A stretch of 64,000 nucleotides of DNA. Origin: Hyphomicrobiales bacterium. Lineage in GTDB: Bacteria; Pseudomonadota; Alphaproteobacteria; Rhizobiales; Phreatobacteraceae. Within the stretch, counting starts at the first letter, position 1; each line of letters begins with the position of its first letter. The stretch spans positions 1-64,000 of the forward strand of contig JAFKKV010000016.1 in the NCBI GenBank assembly GCA_017304475.1, written 5' to 3'. The translations under genes and the position numbers were made by a program. The notes under the pieces were generated by a model. It was not told the origin of the DNA. It searched no databases and saw only the letters and a list, made by a program, of their open reading frames with translations. This document shows, in pieces, positions 53,307-63,748 of the stretch.

Positions 53307-53337
53307 TTGACCTTACGTTAGGTCAATGCAAGATCAG
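53307..53337 (+). promoter_or_regulatory. MerR-type dyad promoter upstream of the DUF1176 gene
   Basis: TTGACCTTACGTTAGGTCAA (53307-53326) is a near-perfect 20-bp palindrome (only one base pair, the T/T at positions 8 and 13, breaks symmetry). Its first six bases form a -35 box and, after a 19-base spacer, GATCAG (53332-53337) is a weak -10. The long spacer holding a dyad is the MerR-promoter layout. No MerR gene is in the window. Confidence 0.5.
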
Positions 53338-53403
53338 TCCGGGCGACGTGGGACAGGTTCGAAATGAAGGGCGACCGCGCAAGCGGCGGCTCCAGGGAAT
53401 TCC

Positions 53404-54513
53404 ATGCCGTTCAACAGATCTTTTCGCGCCGCCCTCACGCTCGCGCTGATGGGCTTCACCACCAACTCCGCCTCTGCCGCAACCGGGATCCGCACCTTCG
53501 ACAACTGGCTCGTCGGCTGCGACAACACGCTGACCTGCCGGGCGATCGGCACCATGGCCGACGAAACCGATGCCGGATCCTATGTCGTGCTCGACCGGGC
53601 GGCCGGCCCCGGCGCGACCGCCACGCTGCGTTTCGTGCGCGAGAATACGCCTGTCGGTGACGCCCAGGGGCTGGTGCTGCGCGTCGACACCGGCGCGGCG
53701 CTGACGCTCGCCGGCTCCGCATTCCGGGCCATTGAGCAGGAATCCGACGACAAGCCGGAAGCCTCGGAACTCGTCGAACCGACGGCGGTGACGCACGCCC
53801 TCGAGGCCATGGGCCAAGGCCGCGCGCTGCGTTTCGGCAAACAGGCGCCCGCCGCCGATGCCCCCGCGGTCTCGCTCGCAGGACTGGCAGCCGCGCTGCG
53901 CTTCATCGACGAGGCGCAGGGCCGCCAGGACACCGTCACGGCGTTGCTGGTCAGAGGCAGCAAGTCCGCTTCCGCCGTACCGGCCGCGCCGGCCATGCCG
54001 GTGCTGGCCGTGGTGGTGCCGAACCCGACCCGGGCGGCGCCTGCTGCCGTGCCGCGCGCGCTGATCCAGCGGCATATCCGCGAAACCCGGGACGACGATT
54101 GCGACCTGGGCAACCGGGCGCCGTCCGGCCGCGTCATCCGGCTGTCGAACAGCACGCTGCTCTACGAGATCGGCTGCTGGCGCGCCGCGTCCCAGTCGGG
54201 ATCGATGTTCTATCTCGGCTCCGACACCCAACCCGCCAATGCGAGCCGGGTCGATTTCGAGACCCTCGACGCCGAAACCGGGCGCCTGGGCCGGCCGATC
54301 CAGGCCCTGACCAGCGCCAGCGGCCTGGAGGAAATGTCCGCCGCCACCCTCTCCTCCCTGCACAAGGACCGGGGCGCCGGCGATTGCGGCACGGCCGCGA
54401 GCTGGGTCTGGACCGGGCGTGCATTCCGGCTGAGCAGCTATGCCACGATGCCCGTCTGCAAGGGCGTGCCCCCGGAGGACTGGATCACGCTCTGGCGCAC
54501 GGGCGCGCGTTAG
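53404..54513 (+). CDS. DUF1176 family secreted protein
   Basis: 369 residues with a signal peptide (NRSFRAALTLALMGFTTNSASA). The DUF1176 pattern is seen in FDNWLVGCDNTLTCRAIG, TLLYEIGCWRAASQSG and a final Cys-containing segment (GDCGTAASWVWTG, MPVCKGV). Conserved cysteine pairs suggest disulfides in the periplasm. Function unknown. The promoter has a MerR-type dyad. Confidence 0.8.
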   Translation: MPFNRSFRAALTLALMGFTTNSASAATGIRTFDNWLVGCDNTLTCRAIGTMADETDAGSYVVLDRAAGPGATATLRFVRENTPVGDAQGLVLRVDTGAALTLAGSAFRAIEQESDDKPEASELVEPTAVTHALEAMGQGRALRFGKQAPAADAPAVSLAGLAAALRFIDEAQGRQDTVTALLVRGSKSASAVPAAPAMPVLAVVVPNPTRAAPAAVPRALIQRHIRETRDDDCDLGNRAPSGRVIRLSNSTLLYEIGCWRAASQSGSMFYLGSDTQPANASRVDFETLDAETGRLGRPIQALTSASGLEEMSAATLSSLHKDRGAGDCGTAASWVWTGRAFRLSSYATMPVCKGVPPEDWITLWRTGAR

Positions 54514-54522
54514 GATCGAGGC

Positions 54523-54807
54523 TCAGCGCGGCGGCGGCGAGGCGCCGACCCGCACCAGCACCTCGCGCGGAATGCCGTAGTCCCTGATGGCGTCGTCATG
54601 CCGGCGAAACCCGCAAAGCTCGCGCTGGACGAAATAGCTGAACACCGCGTCGGCCGCCGCCTGCACCAGTCCGGCGCGTTCCGGGCCATCACCACCGAAA
54701 GCCGCGAGCGCCTCGAGGCTCGCGGCGACCGCCCGCCCGGCGCGACCGAGCGAGGAGGCCTGTTCGGCGATGATCTCATGGGCAAGAGCCGTATCCACCG
54801 CGTCCAT
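54523..54807 (-). CDS. Small DUF6665-like protein
   Basis: 94 residues from the ATG at 54807, chosen because family-like sequence begins there (DTALAHEIIAEQASSLGRAGR). AADAVFSYFVQRELCGFR and IRDYGIPREVLVRVG follow. I assign DUF6665 from memory of this pattern only. No good ribosome-binding site is seen. Predicted helical and cytoplasmic; function unknown. It converges with the DUF1176 gene 9 bp away. Confidence 0.6.
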   Translation of the reverse strand: MDAVDTALAHEIIAEQASSLGRAGRAVAASLEALAAFGGDGPERAGLVQAAADAVFSYFVQRELCGFRRHDDAIRDYGIPREVLVRVGASPPPR

Positions 54808-54998
54808 CGAGCGCTGGGACAAACGGCTGCGCGGCGAAAACGAGACCAAGGGCCACTCCCCTTCAATTGACCACGCCAGCCAACCAGCAGCCGGCACCGC
54901 TGGCAAGTCCCTGACTTGACAGACAGCACAGGCGCGCGCGTCACTCATCTGCAAGCATGTTGTCGTTACCTTTGGCTCTACTTTCGGATGTACCCACC

Positions 54999-56384
54999 AT
55001 GCCAGCTTCGACGTCGCACAAGACCGCCCCCCTGCCGTCACGCACCGAACGCGCGGAAGCCGGCAAGACGCTGCGCGCGGCGGTTCCGCGCGAAAGCCAT
55101 GCCGATTTCGCCCCCGCGCCGGGCCGCAATCCCACGGCCATCCTGGCCGAGTCCGATTCGAGCCGGATCGCCAGCCTGGTTCCGATCCGCTACGAGCGCA
55201 TGCTGGCCTCGCCCTTCACTTTCCTGCGCGGTGCGGCGTCGATCATGGCGACCGACCTCGCGGCCATGCCGGCCATCGGCCTTCCCGTGCAGGCCTGCGG
55301 CGATTGCCACCTCATGAATTTCGGCGCGTTCGGCACGCCCGAAGGCCGCATCCTCTTCGACATCAATGATTTCGACGAGACCCTGCCGGGTGTCGACTTC
55401 ATCGTCGACCTGAAGCGCCTCGTCGCAAGCATCGCCGTGGCAGCACTCGATGCCGGTCATTCCGAAAAGAAGGCCCGGACCTTCGCGGCCACCACCGCGC
55501 GCGCCTATCGCGAATTCATGCGCGAGCTGGCCGGCCTCCCGCCACTCGCCATCTGGCACACCCGCATGGATCTCGCCCGCGAAGCCGAGCGGATCGCCGA
55601 TGCCAAGCTGCGCGAGCAGATCCTCGCCACCCTCGTCAAAGCCAAGAAGACGCTGTCGCTCGACGACAATTTCCCGCATCTCGCCAAGACCAAGAACGGC
55701 GTCTGCAGGATCGAGGACCGGCCACCGCTGATCTACCATCTCGATGAGGCCGGCAACGGCCATGATGCGGTCAATGCCCGCGCAACGCTGGTGACCTATC
55801 AGGCCGCCCTGCCGCCCGAACGACGCGTTCTGCTGGACCGCTTCCATCTGGAGGACGTCGCCTTCAAGGTCGTCGGCGTCGGCAGCGTCGGCACGTTCTG
55901 CGCCATCGGGCTTTATCTGACCGGCGATGACGAGCCTATGTTCCTGCAGATCAAGGAAGCCCAGGCCTCGGTCCTGGAGCGGCTGCGTCCCGGCGGCAAG
56001 CGTGTCACCCATCAGGGCACCAGGGTCGTCGAGGGCCAGCGGATCATGCAGGCCGCGAGCGACGCCTTTCTCGGCTGGGTCGAGGACCGCAAGGCCAACC
56101 GATATTACTACGTGCGGCAATTGAAGAACCGCCGGCTCGGGTCGATCGGCGAGGTCATGGAAGGCAATGCCCTGGTCGAATATGCCTCGCTTTGCGGCCG
56201 GACGCTGGCGCGCGCCCATGCCCGCTCGGGTGACCCTGCCGCGATCAGCGGCTATATCGGCAAATCCGGCGCGCTCGACGGCGCGCTGGGGTCCTTCGCG
56301 CTGAGCTATGCCCACCAGACGGTCGCCGATCATGCCGCCGTAACGCAAGACCGGGCCAAGCCGAAGCGGCGTTCGCGCGGCTAG
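54999..56384 (+). CDS. DUF2252 family protein (kinase-like fold)
   Basis: 461 residues from the ATG at 54999; an upstream in-frame ATG at 54957 cannot be excluded and neither has a clear ribosome-binding site. The family hallmarks are FLRGAASIMATDLA, GDCHLMNFGAFGTPEGRILFDINDFDET, QIKEAQASVLE and TLARAHARSGD. DUF2252 resembles aminoglycoside-phosphotransferase/kinase folds, and the GDxHLxNFG and DFDE motifs look like a catalytic loop and metal site. Substrate unknown. Confidence 0.82.
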   Translation: MPASTSHKTAPLPSRTERAEAGKTLRAAVPRESHADFAPAPGRNPTAILAESDSSRIASLVPIRYERMLASPFTFLRGAASIMATDLAAMPAIGLPVQACGDCHLMNFGAFGTPEGRILFDINDFDETLPGVDFIVDLKRLVASIAVAALDAGHSEKKARTFAATTARAYREFMRELAGLPPLAIWHTRMDLAREAERIADAKLREQILATLVKAKKTLSLDDNFPHLAKTKNGVCRIEDRPPLIYHLDEAGNGHDAVNARATLVTYQAALPPERRVLLDRFHLEDVAFKVVGVGSVGTFCAIGLYLTGDDEPMFLQIKEAQASVLERLRPGGKRVTHQGTRVVEGQRIMQAASDAFLGWVEDRKANRYYYVRQLKNRRLGSIGEVMEGNALVEYASLCGRTLARAHARSGDPAAISGYIGKSGALDGALGSFALSYAHQTVADHAAVTQDRAKPKRRSRG

Positions 56385-56515
56385 CCTCGCGGCCAGGCGA
56401 AGGCTCGGCCGCGGCTGGCTACGGGCTCGCCGCGCGGTCGGATTGCCGCGCCTTGTCAGGCCCTTGGACGATGTCCTTGCGATCTTGATTCCGGCAGCGC
56501 TTCGTCGATGCTGGC

Positions 56516-57631
56516 TCATTCCGTCAAGTTGAGCGGCGCGAAATCGGACAGCCAGACCGATTGCCGCCAGCGCGCCAGCAGCTTCAACGCGGCGCCGGGT
56601 GCGCCGTCATTCACCACGGCGCTCCACAGGCCGACCGTCGCTCCGCCGGCCGGAACGATGCGCTGCTCCACCGCACTGAGAGGCAATCCCTCGATCGGCA
56701 CCGTCATCTCGGGCTTCCAGGCGGCCAGCCGCGTGGCGGCCGTCGCAAGCCCCTGCTTGGCATCCGCCGGCGGGCCTTCGTAGTGGAGCGCCACGACGAT
56801 CCGTTCCTGCTCACCGCGCCCGACCACGCCGACCAGGGCGTAGCTCCAGGGCGGCATGACCATCCGCAGGGGCGGCCGCAGCTCCAGGGCGCCCGATAGC
56901 GCCGATGTCGCGTCCGGCAGCGGGCGGGCCGGCAAAGCGAAGCGCTCGACGTCGAGGCCGAAGCCGGCCATGAGATCGCCCCGGCCGCCACCGGCCGTGG
57001 CGGCCACCTGGTTCAGGGACCTGAATGCCGCGATGCGGGGCCTGGCCGGCTGGGCGAGATTGCCCGCCGCCGCGTCGAACCCCGCCCAGTTCACCGCCCA
57101 GACGAGCACACGGCCGGAAAGCGCCAGGCGCTGTGCGGCCCAGGGCTGCAGCCGGAACGGATCGGGCGTTCGGCGCGGATCGATGGTGTCGTCGGCACCA
57201 AAGGCGAAGGCCTCGCCCGTCGGACGGACATGACGCTGAAAATCACGTGCGGAAAGCGCCGCCGGCAGGGCGCCGGCGAAGCCGTCCGGACCGGTGACGG
57301 CGATGACCTGGGTCGTCGCGTCACCGATGACGAGAACGCCCGTCAAGGCCTTGAAGTCGACACCGGTCAGCGCACGCGCTTCGTCCGGACGGACGAAGCC
57401 GCTGAGAAGACGATTGAGAGCGATCGAGCCCGAGATACCCTCCTGCGGCACCGCGACCAGGCGCGGATCGACGAAGTCGAAGGCGGTCGGCTGGCTGGCG
57501 GGCGACGGCGTGTCGGCCAGAACACCGGCGAGCCGGTCGAGGCCGTCGGAGGCAAGCGCGGGCTGGAGTGTCAGGAGAATGGCGAGGCAGGCGCCGGCAA
57601 GGCGCCCCGATCCGATCGTCGATGACGGCAT
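56516..57631 (-). CDS. Secreted or periplasmic protein of unknown function
   Basis: 371 residues from the ATG at 57631, with a signal peptide (GRLAGACLAILLTLQPALA) cut near LASDG. The rest is soluble beta-rich sequence, for example LTGVLVIGDATTQVIAVTGPDGF, LSGRVLVWAVNWAGF and YALVGVVGRGEQERIVVALHYEG. I recognise no domain. It is monocistronic and lies 153 bp from the LysR gene end. Confidence 0.65.
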   Translation of the reverse strand: MPSSTIGSGRLAGACLAILLTLQPALASDGLDRLAGVLADTPSPASQPTAFDFVDPRLVAVPQEGISGSIALNRLLSGFVRPDEARALTGVDFKALTGVLVIGDATTQVIAVTGPDGFAGALPAALSARDFQRHVRPTGEAFAFGADDTIDPRRTPDPFRLQPWAAQRLALSGRVLVWAVNWAGFDAAAGNLAQPARPRIAAFRSLNQVAATAGGGRGDLMAGFGLDVERFALPARPLPDATSALSGALELRPPLRMVMPPWSYALVGVVGRGEQERIVVALHYEGPPADAKQGLATAATRLAAWKPEMTVPIEGLPLSAVEQRIVPAGGATVGLWSAVVNDGAPGAALKLLARWRQSVWLSDFAPLNLTE

Positions 57632-57784
57632 TCTGATGCGGGCCTGTTTCAGCGTTCGAGGGCGCGAAGCCGGCAAGGCGGATCACCGGCTCCGGCGCCT
57701 TGATCGCAACCGGCCATTTCCGGCGGTCGCCGTGCGGACGAGGCCTCGCCACATCAAACCGAAACAGTCATGCCCGCGCCCGCC

Positions 57785-58714
57785 TCAGGTCCCCACCTGC
57801 GCCAGATGGGCCGCCGCTTCGTCGAGGAGCCATTCGCGAAAGGCACGGATCGCCGGCCGCATGGCCGAAGCCTCCAGGCAGACCACATAATATTGATAAG
57901 GCCCGCGCACCTGCTGCGGAAATGGCCGCACCAGCCGTCCGGCGTCGAGATAGTCGCCGATCAGCACGCTGGTGGCCATGGCGACCCCCTGCCCCGATGC
58001 CGCGGCCTGCAGGGACAGGAACGTATGGGAGAATTGCGGTCCGCGGTTGCCGTCGACGCCCTCGACGCCGAGGAGCTCGAGCCAGCGCGGCCAGGTGACG
58101 CGGTCTGGTTCGCCCTCGGGAATCTCTTGCAGCAGCGTGTGATGGCGCAGATCGGCCGGCTCGCGCAGCGGCCGGTCGGGATCATTGAGCAGGGCGGCAC
58201 TGCACACGGGGAAGAAATTTTCCTCCATCAGCAGGTCGCTGCGCAGCCCCGGATAGACCCCGCGCCCGGAGCGGATGCCGACATCGACATCGTCGCTGAT
58301 GAAATCGGCGAGGCCATGGGACACCGAGATGCGCACCTCGAATTCCGGGTGGCGCGCCTTGAAGCCGCCGAGCCGTGGGATCAGCCAGCTCGTGGCGAGG
58401 CTCGGCAAGGTACTGACCGTCAGCACATTGGCGGTGTCCGGGCGCAAGGCCTTGATGGTCGCCTCGTTCAGCTGGTCGAGCAGTTGCGAGAGCGAAGCGG
58501 CATAACGCTCGCCCATCGCGGTCAGGGCAACGCCCTTGCTCGGCAGCCGAACGAAGAGCGGGCGCTTCAACCAGGCTTCGAGGGTCCGCACCTGTTGGCC
58601 GACCGCGCTCGCCGTAACCGCGAGTTCGTCGCCCGCCCTTTCGAAATTGAGGTGGCGAGCCGCCGCCTCGAAAACACGCAGCGCAGTGAGGGGCGGCAAG
58701 TGGCGGCGGGTCAT
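57785..58714 (-). CDS. LysR-family regulator, GcvA-like
   Basis: 309 residues from the ATG at 58714, where the GcvA-type N-terminus (RRHLPPLTALRVFEAAARHLNFERAGDEL) begins. The effector domain has ISVSHGLADFISDDVDVGIRSGRG. This subfamily commonly stands opposite a DUF1127 gene in rhizobia, as here. The divergent gap carries inverted repeats that may be its operator. Confidence 0.88.
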   Translation of the reverse strand: MTRRHLPPLTALRVFEAAARHLNFERAGDELAVTASAVGQQVRTLEAWLKRPLFVRLPSKGVALTAMGERYAASLSQLLDQLNEATIKALRPDTANVLTVSTLPSLATSWLIPRLGGFKARHPEFEVRISVSHGLADFISDDVDVGIRSGRGVYPGLRSDLLMEENFFPVCSAALLNDPDRPLREPADLRHHTLLQEIPEGEPDRVTWPRWLELLGVEGVDGNRGPQFSHTFLSLQAAASGQGVAMATSVLIGDYLDAGRLVRPFPQQVRGPYQYYVVCLEASAMRPAIRAFREWLLDEAAAHLAQVGT

Positions 58715-58751
58715 GGGATGGCCAAGCTGTTCTTGGGCAGAGGCGTAGAAC

Positions 58752-58807
58752 ATGTCATTTGCTCCACCCCCAAGCAAGGAGCAATGTCCATATAGAGAAT
58801 ATGACAT
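58752..58807. promoter_or_regulatory. Nested inverted repeats between LysR and DUF1127 genes
   Basis: ATGTCAT (58752-58758) pairs with ATGACAT (58801-58807), and within it CATTTGCTCC (58756-58765) pairs with GGAGCAATG (58778-58786) apart from one extra T. A TATAGA box (58791-58796) precedes the DUF1127 gene. The layout suits LysR binding sites. Confidence 0.45.
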
Positions 58808-58821
58808 CAGGGACGGCGATC

Positions 58822-59058
58822 ATGAACATCGGATGTGCCACAGACGACCTTCTTCACCAGGGCATCGCGACGAGGGCCGGCGAGAGCCGCATGCTGGCGC
58901 TGGTGCTGCGCATCGAGGCCTGGTTTGCCGCCCGCGCCAGCGCGCGCTCACTCTACGGCCTCGACGACCGCGCCCTCGCCGATCTCGGCCTGTCACGTGC
59001 CGATGTCGAAGCCGTCAATGCCAAGGCCGGGGTGGTCAACCCCATCCCCTCGCTCTGA
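58822..59058 (+). CDS. DUF1127 domain protein
   Basis: 78 residues from the ATG at 58822 (AGGGA upstream; ATG at 58801 also in frame). The C-terminal DUF1127 motif SLYGLDDRALADLGLSRADV is intact. Small DUF1127 proteins in alphaproteobacteria bind RNA or affect phosphate and stress physiology in known cases. It is followed by a second, more diverged copy. Confidence 0.8.
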   Translation: MNIGCATDDLLHQGIATRAGESRMLALVLRIEAWFAARASARSLYGLDDRALADLGLSRADVEAVNAKAGVVNPIPSL

Positions 59059-59111
59059 TCGACCGGCCGGCAGGCTTCGCCCCCGCGCCTCGCCATTGAA
59101 AGGTTGCTCCC

Positions 59112-59375
59112 ATGACCTGCTCCGCCTGCCTGCCCGTTCGCCCCCGCTCGGCCGCGACCGACACCTCGCCGCTTCAAGCCTTCCTGGACCGTGCGGCGCA
59201 TTTCGTCGCTCTCGGCGACTGGTCCATCGCACGCATCAGGACCCGCAGGGCGGTGGCCGGGCTGTCGGCCCGCCAACTCGCCGATGCCGGCATCGACCGC
59301 TCGGCCGTCTGCCGGGCGCAGCCGGTTTTCGAGGTCAAGGGCGGGCTGATCGCCAACCTCTCATCGCTGCAATAA
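59112..59375 (+). CDS. Second DUF1127-like small protein
   Basis: 87 residues, 53 bp after the first DUF1127 gene. TRRAVAGLSARQLADAGIDRSAV keeps the spacing of the DUF1127 motif (L-x-D/Q-L-x-D-x-G) but with changed residues, so the pair looks like an old tandem duplication. Probably co-transcribed with its neighbour. Confidence 0.7.
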   Translation: MTCSACLPVRPRSAATDTSPLQAFLDRAAHFVALGDWSIARIRTRRAVAGLSARQLADAGIDRSAVCRAQPVFEVKGGLIANLSSLQ

Positions 59376-59489
59376 TGCCCGGACGTCGACTACGCGGCTG
59401 ATGCGCCGGCAGGCGAAAATAGTTCGCCCGATGCGTCCAGATCGGCAGTCTTTGCGCTGGATGCGACGACAGCCCCGATGACTCGTGGC

Positions 59490-59523
59490 AAGGCCCTGCG
59501 ATCCATGATCGGAGGGCCTTTTT
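59490..59523 (+). terminator. Intrinsic-terminator-like hairpin overlapping the ribosome-binding site of the next gene
   Basis: AAGGCCCT (59490-59497) pairs with AGGGCCTT (59513-59520); inside, CGATC (59499-59503) pairs with GATCG (59507-59511) around a CAT loop, giving 13 base pairs with a single G-G mismatch. A T-run (59519-59523) ends one base before the ATG at 59525. The only Shine-Dalgarno sequence (GGAGGG, 59511-59516) is within the 3' arm. Confidence 0.7.
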
Positions 59524-59524
59524 C

Positions 59525-60016
59525 ATGTCTCGATTGATCCTCGCAGCGGCTCTTGCCCTGCTCTTGCCCGTCGCCGCGGAAGCCGGAAGTTTCCGGCTCG
59601 GCGCGCCCGTCGTCGCCACCGTCGAAATTCCCGACGCCTGGTCGCCCAATGTGACCGAACGCGGCGTCGAAGCCACCACCGACGATGACGAGATCTATGT
59701 CGCAGTGACGATCGCCAGCGTCACCAATGTCGAGGACTCGACCAAGCAGGCCCTCGCTTATCTGCTCTCGCAAGGCGTCGAGATCGACCCGTCGACGCAG
59801 CGCCAGCAGTCCATGACCGTCAACGGCATGCCGACCATCTTTCTCGGCTTCAGCGGCAAGGATTCGGACGGCGAGCAGGCCGAAATCAGCGTCGGCATCC
59901 TCATCGTCAATCCGTCGACCGTTCTGATCCTCAGCTATTGGGGCTCGAAGGAAGGCGAAAAGACCTATGCCGCGCAGCTCGGCGGCATTCTGCAGAGCCT
60001 GACCAAGGTCGAATAG
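59525..60016 (+). CDS. Small secreted protein of unknown function
   Basis: 163 residues with a signal peptide (SRLILAAALALLLPVAAEA). The rest is beta-rich, for example VEIPDAWSPNVTERGVEATTDDDEIYVAV and ISVGILIVNPSTVLILSYWG. I know no named family. The start codon is unusual: the Shine-Dalgarno sequence is buried in a terminator-like hairpin, so expression should depend on read-through or melting of that structure. Confidence 0.75.
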   Translation: MSRLILAAALALLLPVAAEAGSFRLGAPVVATVEIPDAWSPNVTERGVEATTDDDEIYVAVTIASVTNVEDSTKQALAYLLSQGVEIDPSTQRQQSMTVNGMPTIFLGFSGKDSDGEQAEISVGILIVNPSTVLILSYWGSKEGEKTYAAQLGGILQSLTKVE

Positions 60017-60035
60017 GCCGCGGGCTACCCGCGGC
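60017..60035. terminator. Candidate bidirectional hairpin between convergent genes
   Basis: GCCGCGGG-CTA-CCCGCGGC is a perfect 8-bp stem with a 3-base loop, filling nearly all of the 21 bp between two convergent stop codons. It lacks a T-run. Confidence 0.45.
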
Positions 60036-60037
60036 GG

Positions 60038-60427
60038 TCAGGGGTAAAGACCGTAGTCTTCCCAGTCGCGTTCCGGGATCTGGTCGCCGATCGCATAGTT
60101 CAGCGACAGGACCCGCATCCGATCCGGCGTCGCCTGGCATTCGAATGTCAGGCGATACCAATGGCCGCCGCTGCGGAACGCGGCGCCTTCCGTGTCGATC
60201 GAATCGCCCGAGCGGCGCGGTTCCGAGATCGCGCCCGCCAGCACCTTGTCCGGCCGGTAAGGACTGGTGTCGTCCTTGATCCGCTGCATGACGGCGATGT
60301 CGCAGACCTGCTCCAGCCGTGTTTCCGGTTCCAGGCGGCGAAGCGAGGCCTCGAGCCGCGCATCCGCGCCCATGGCGCTCGACAGCGCCAGGCCGGTCCC
60401 GATGACGCCAAGCACGCATGCCTTCAT
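60038..60427 (-). CDS. DUF930 family secreted protein
   Basis: 129 residues from the ATG at 60427, AAGGAA at the right distance. Signal peptide to about residue 22 (SSAMGADA). DUF930 features: RRLEPETRLEQVCDIAVMQRI, YRPDKVLAGAI, GAAFRSGGHWYRLTFECQ and IPERDWEDYGLY. Found in rhizobia as small periplasmic proteins of unknown role. Confidence 0.75.
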   Translation of the reverse strand: MKACVLGVIGTGLALSSAMGADARLEASLRRLEPETRLEQVCDIAVMQRIKDDTSPYRPDKVLAGAISEPRRSGDSIDTEGAAFRSGGHWYRLTFECQATPDRMRVLSLNYAIGDQIPERDWEDYGLYP

Positions 60428-60586
60428 GCTGAACGATTCCTTACGTTTCGACGGCCGGCTTCTAACAACCGGATCTGGGCGCCAGCAAGGCAAGCGACCG
60501 GAGACCGGGGCTGAACGGAACGCATCGCATGCGTGCCACGACGGCCCCGCGCGGCCGGCGACCGAAAACGACCGGATCCGGCCCGC

Positions 60587-62850
<2,264 letters not shown>

Positions 62851-62983
62851 TGCGGCGATCAACCCGTCATGACCACTGTGCAGCGATACGCGTGACGAGC
62901 AGGACGTGATGCCTGACGGGCGGGCGCTGCGATGGGCCGCCGCGCCGAAGAGCCGGTCGCCGCCGGCGAGTAAGCGCTGCGCA

Positions 62984-63574
62984 TCAGGCCTTCGACGAAA
63001 GCCATGCCGAGATCAACGAGGCGAGGGCCGCCGCGGCGGCCGCTTCGTCGACGCGCTGGCGGATCATGTCTTGGGCAATCGCCTCGGCTGCGCCGATGAT
63101 GCCGACGCAGCGCAGATGCAGGTCCGCCTCCGGCAGGTCGGTGCAAGGCCGAAACGCGTCGCGATAGATCGCCACATAGTGATCGATCAACTGGATCTGG
63201 AAGGCCTCCATGTCCTCATCGCCCTTCAGCGCCGCCGAGACCGCATGCCATTCCGGCCCGGCAGCGGTGTAGCAGGCCATATAGGCGCGGCTGACGACGC
63301 GGGCGACCTCATCCAGCCGGCGCGGCGCGCGGGCGAGCGCGTCGACGAGAGCAGCAACCTGGCCGTCGTCGATTTCCTTGTAGAGCGCGATCAGCAGGCC
63401 CGACCGCGTCCGGAAATGCTCATAAGCGATCGGTTTGCTGACCCCTGCCCGCTCCGCGAGACGGCCGAGCGTCAGCGCGTCGGTTCCCTCCTCCCGCACG
63501 ATCGCATGGGCGGTCTCGAGCAGCTGTTCGCGCCGCCCCGCTTTGGTGAGCTTCTTCCCGGATGTCGCGGTCAT
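62984..63574 (-). CDS. TetR-family transcriptional regulator
   Basis: 196 residues from the ATG at 63574 (an in-frame ATG at 63625 is possible). The helix-turn-helix is in TLGRLAERAGVSKPIAYEHFRTR. A ligand domain follows (about 75-190). The gene is divergent from a saccharopine-dehydrogenase-like gene and the gap holds a 19-bp palindrome, so it probably represses that gene and itself. Confidence 0.88.
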   Translation of the reverse strand: MTATSGKKLTKAGRREQLLETAHAIVREEGTDALTLGRLAERAGVSKPIAYEHFRTRSGLLIALYKEIDDGQVAALVDALARAPRRLDEVARVVSRAYMACYTAAGPEWHAVSAALKGDEDMEAFQIQLIDHYVAIYRDAFRPCTDLPEADLHLRCVGIIGAAEAIAQDMIRQRVDEAAAAAALASLISAWLSSKA

Positions 63575-63654
63575 CACAGACGGCACATCTTTTTCAATTC
63601 TCCGGCTCCGGTCTGCGCTTGACATCACCGGCCTGCGCACCACCTACCATAAGT

Positions 63655-63673
63655 AACTTACTAAATGTAAGTT
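63655..63673. promoter_or_regulatory. TetR-type operator palindrome
   Basis: AACTTAC-TAAAT-GTAAGTT is a perfect 7-bp inverted repeat with a 5-bp spacer, the usual TetR operator form. It lies in the divergent gap 63575-63748. TTGACA (63619-63624) and TACCAT (63645-63650, 20-base spacer) could be the rightward promoter. Confidence 0.65.
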
Positions 63674-63748
63674 TCCTCGTCCCGGGTCGGCGCCGCCATC
63701 GGCAGCCGCCCTCCTCCCCGTCAGTCCGGCCAAGGAGCCAGAGCCATC

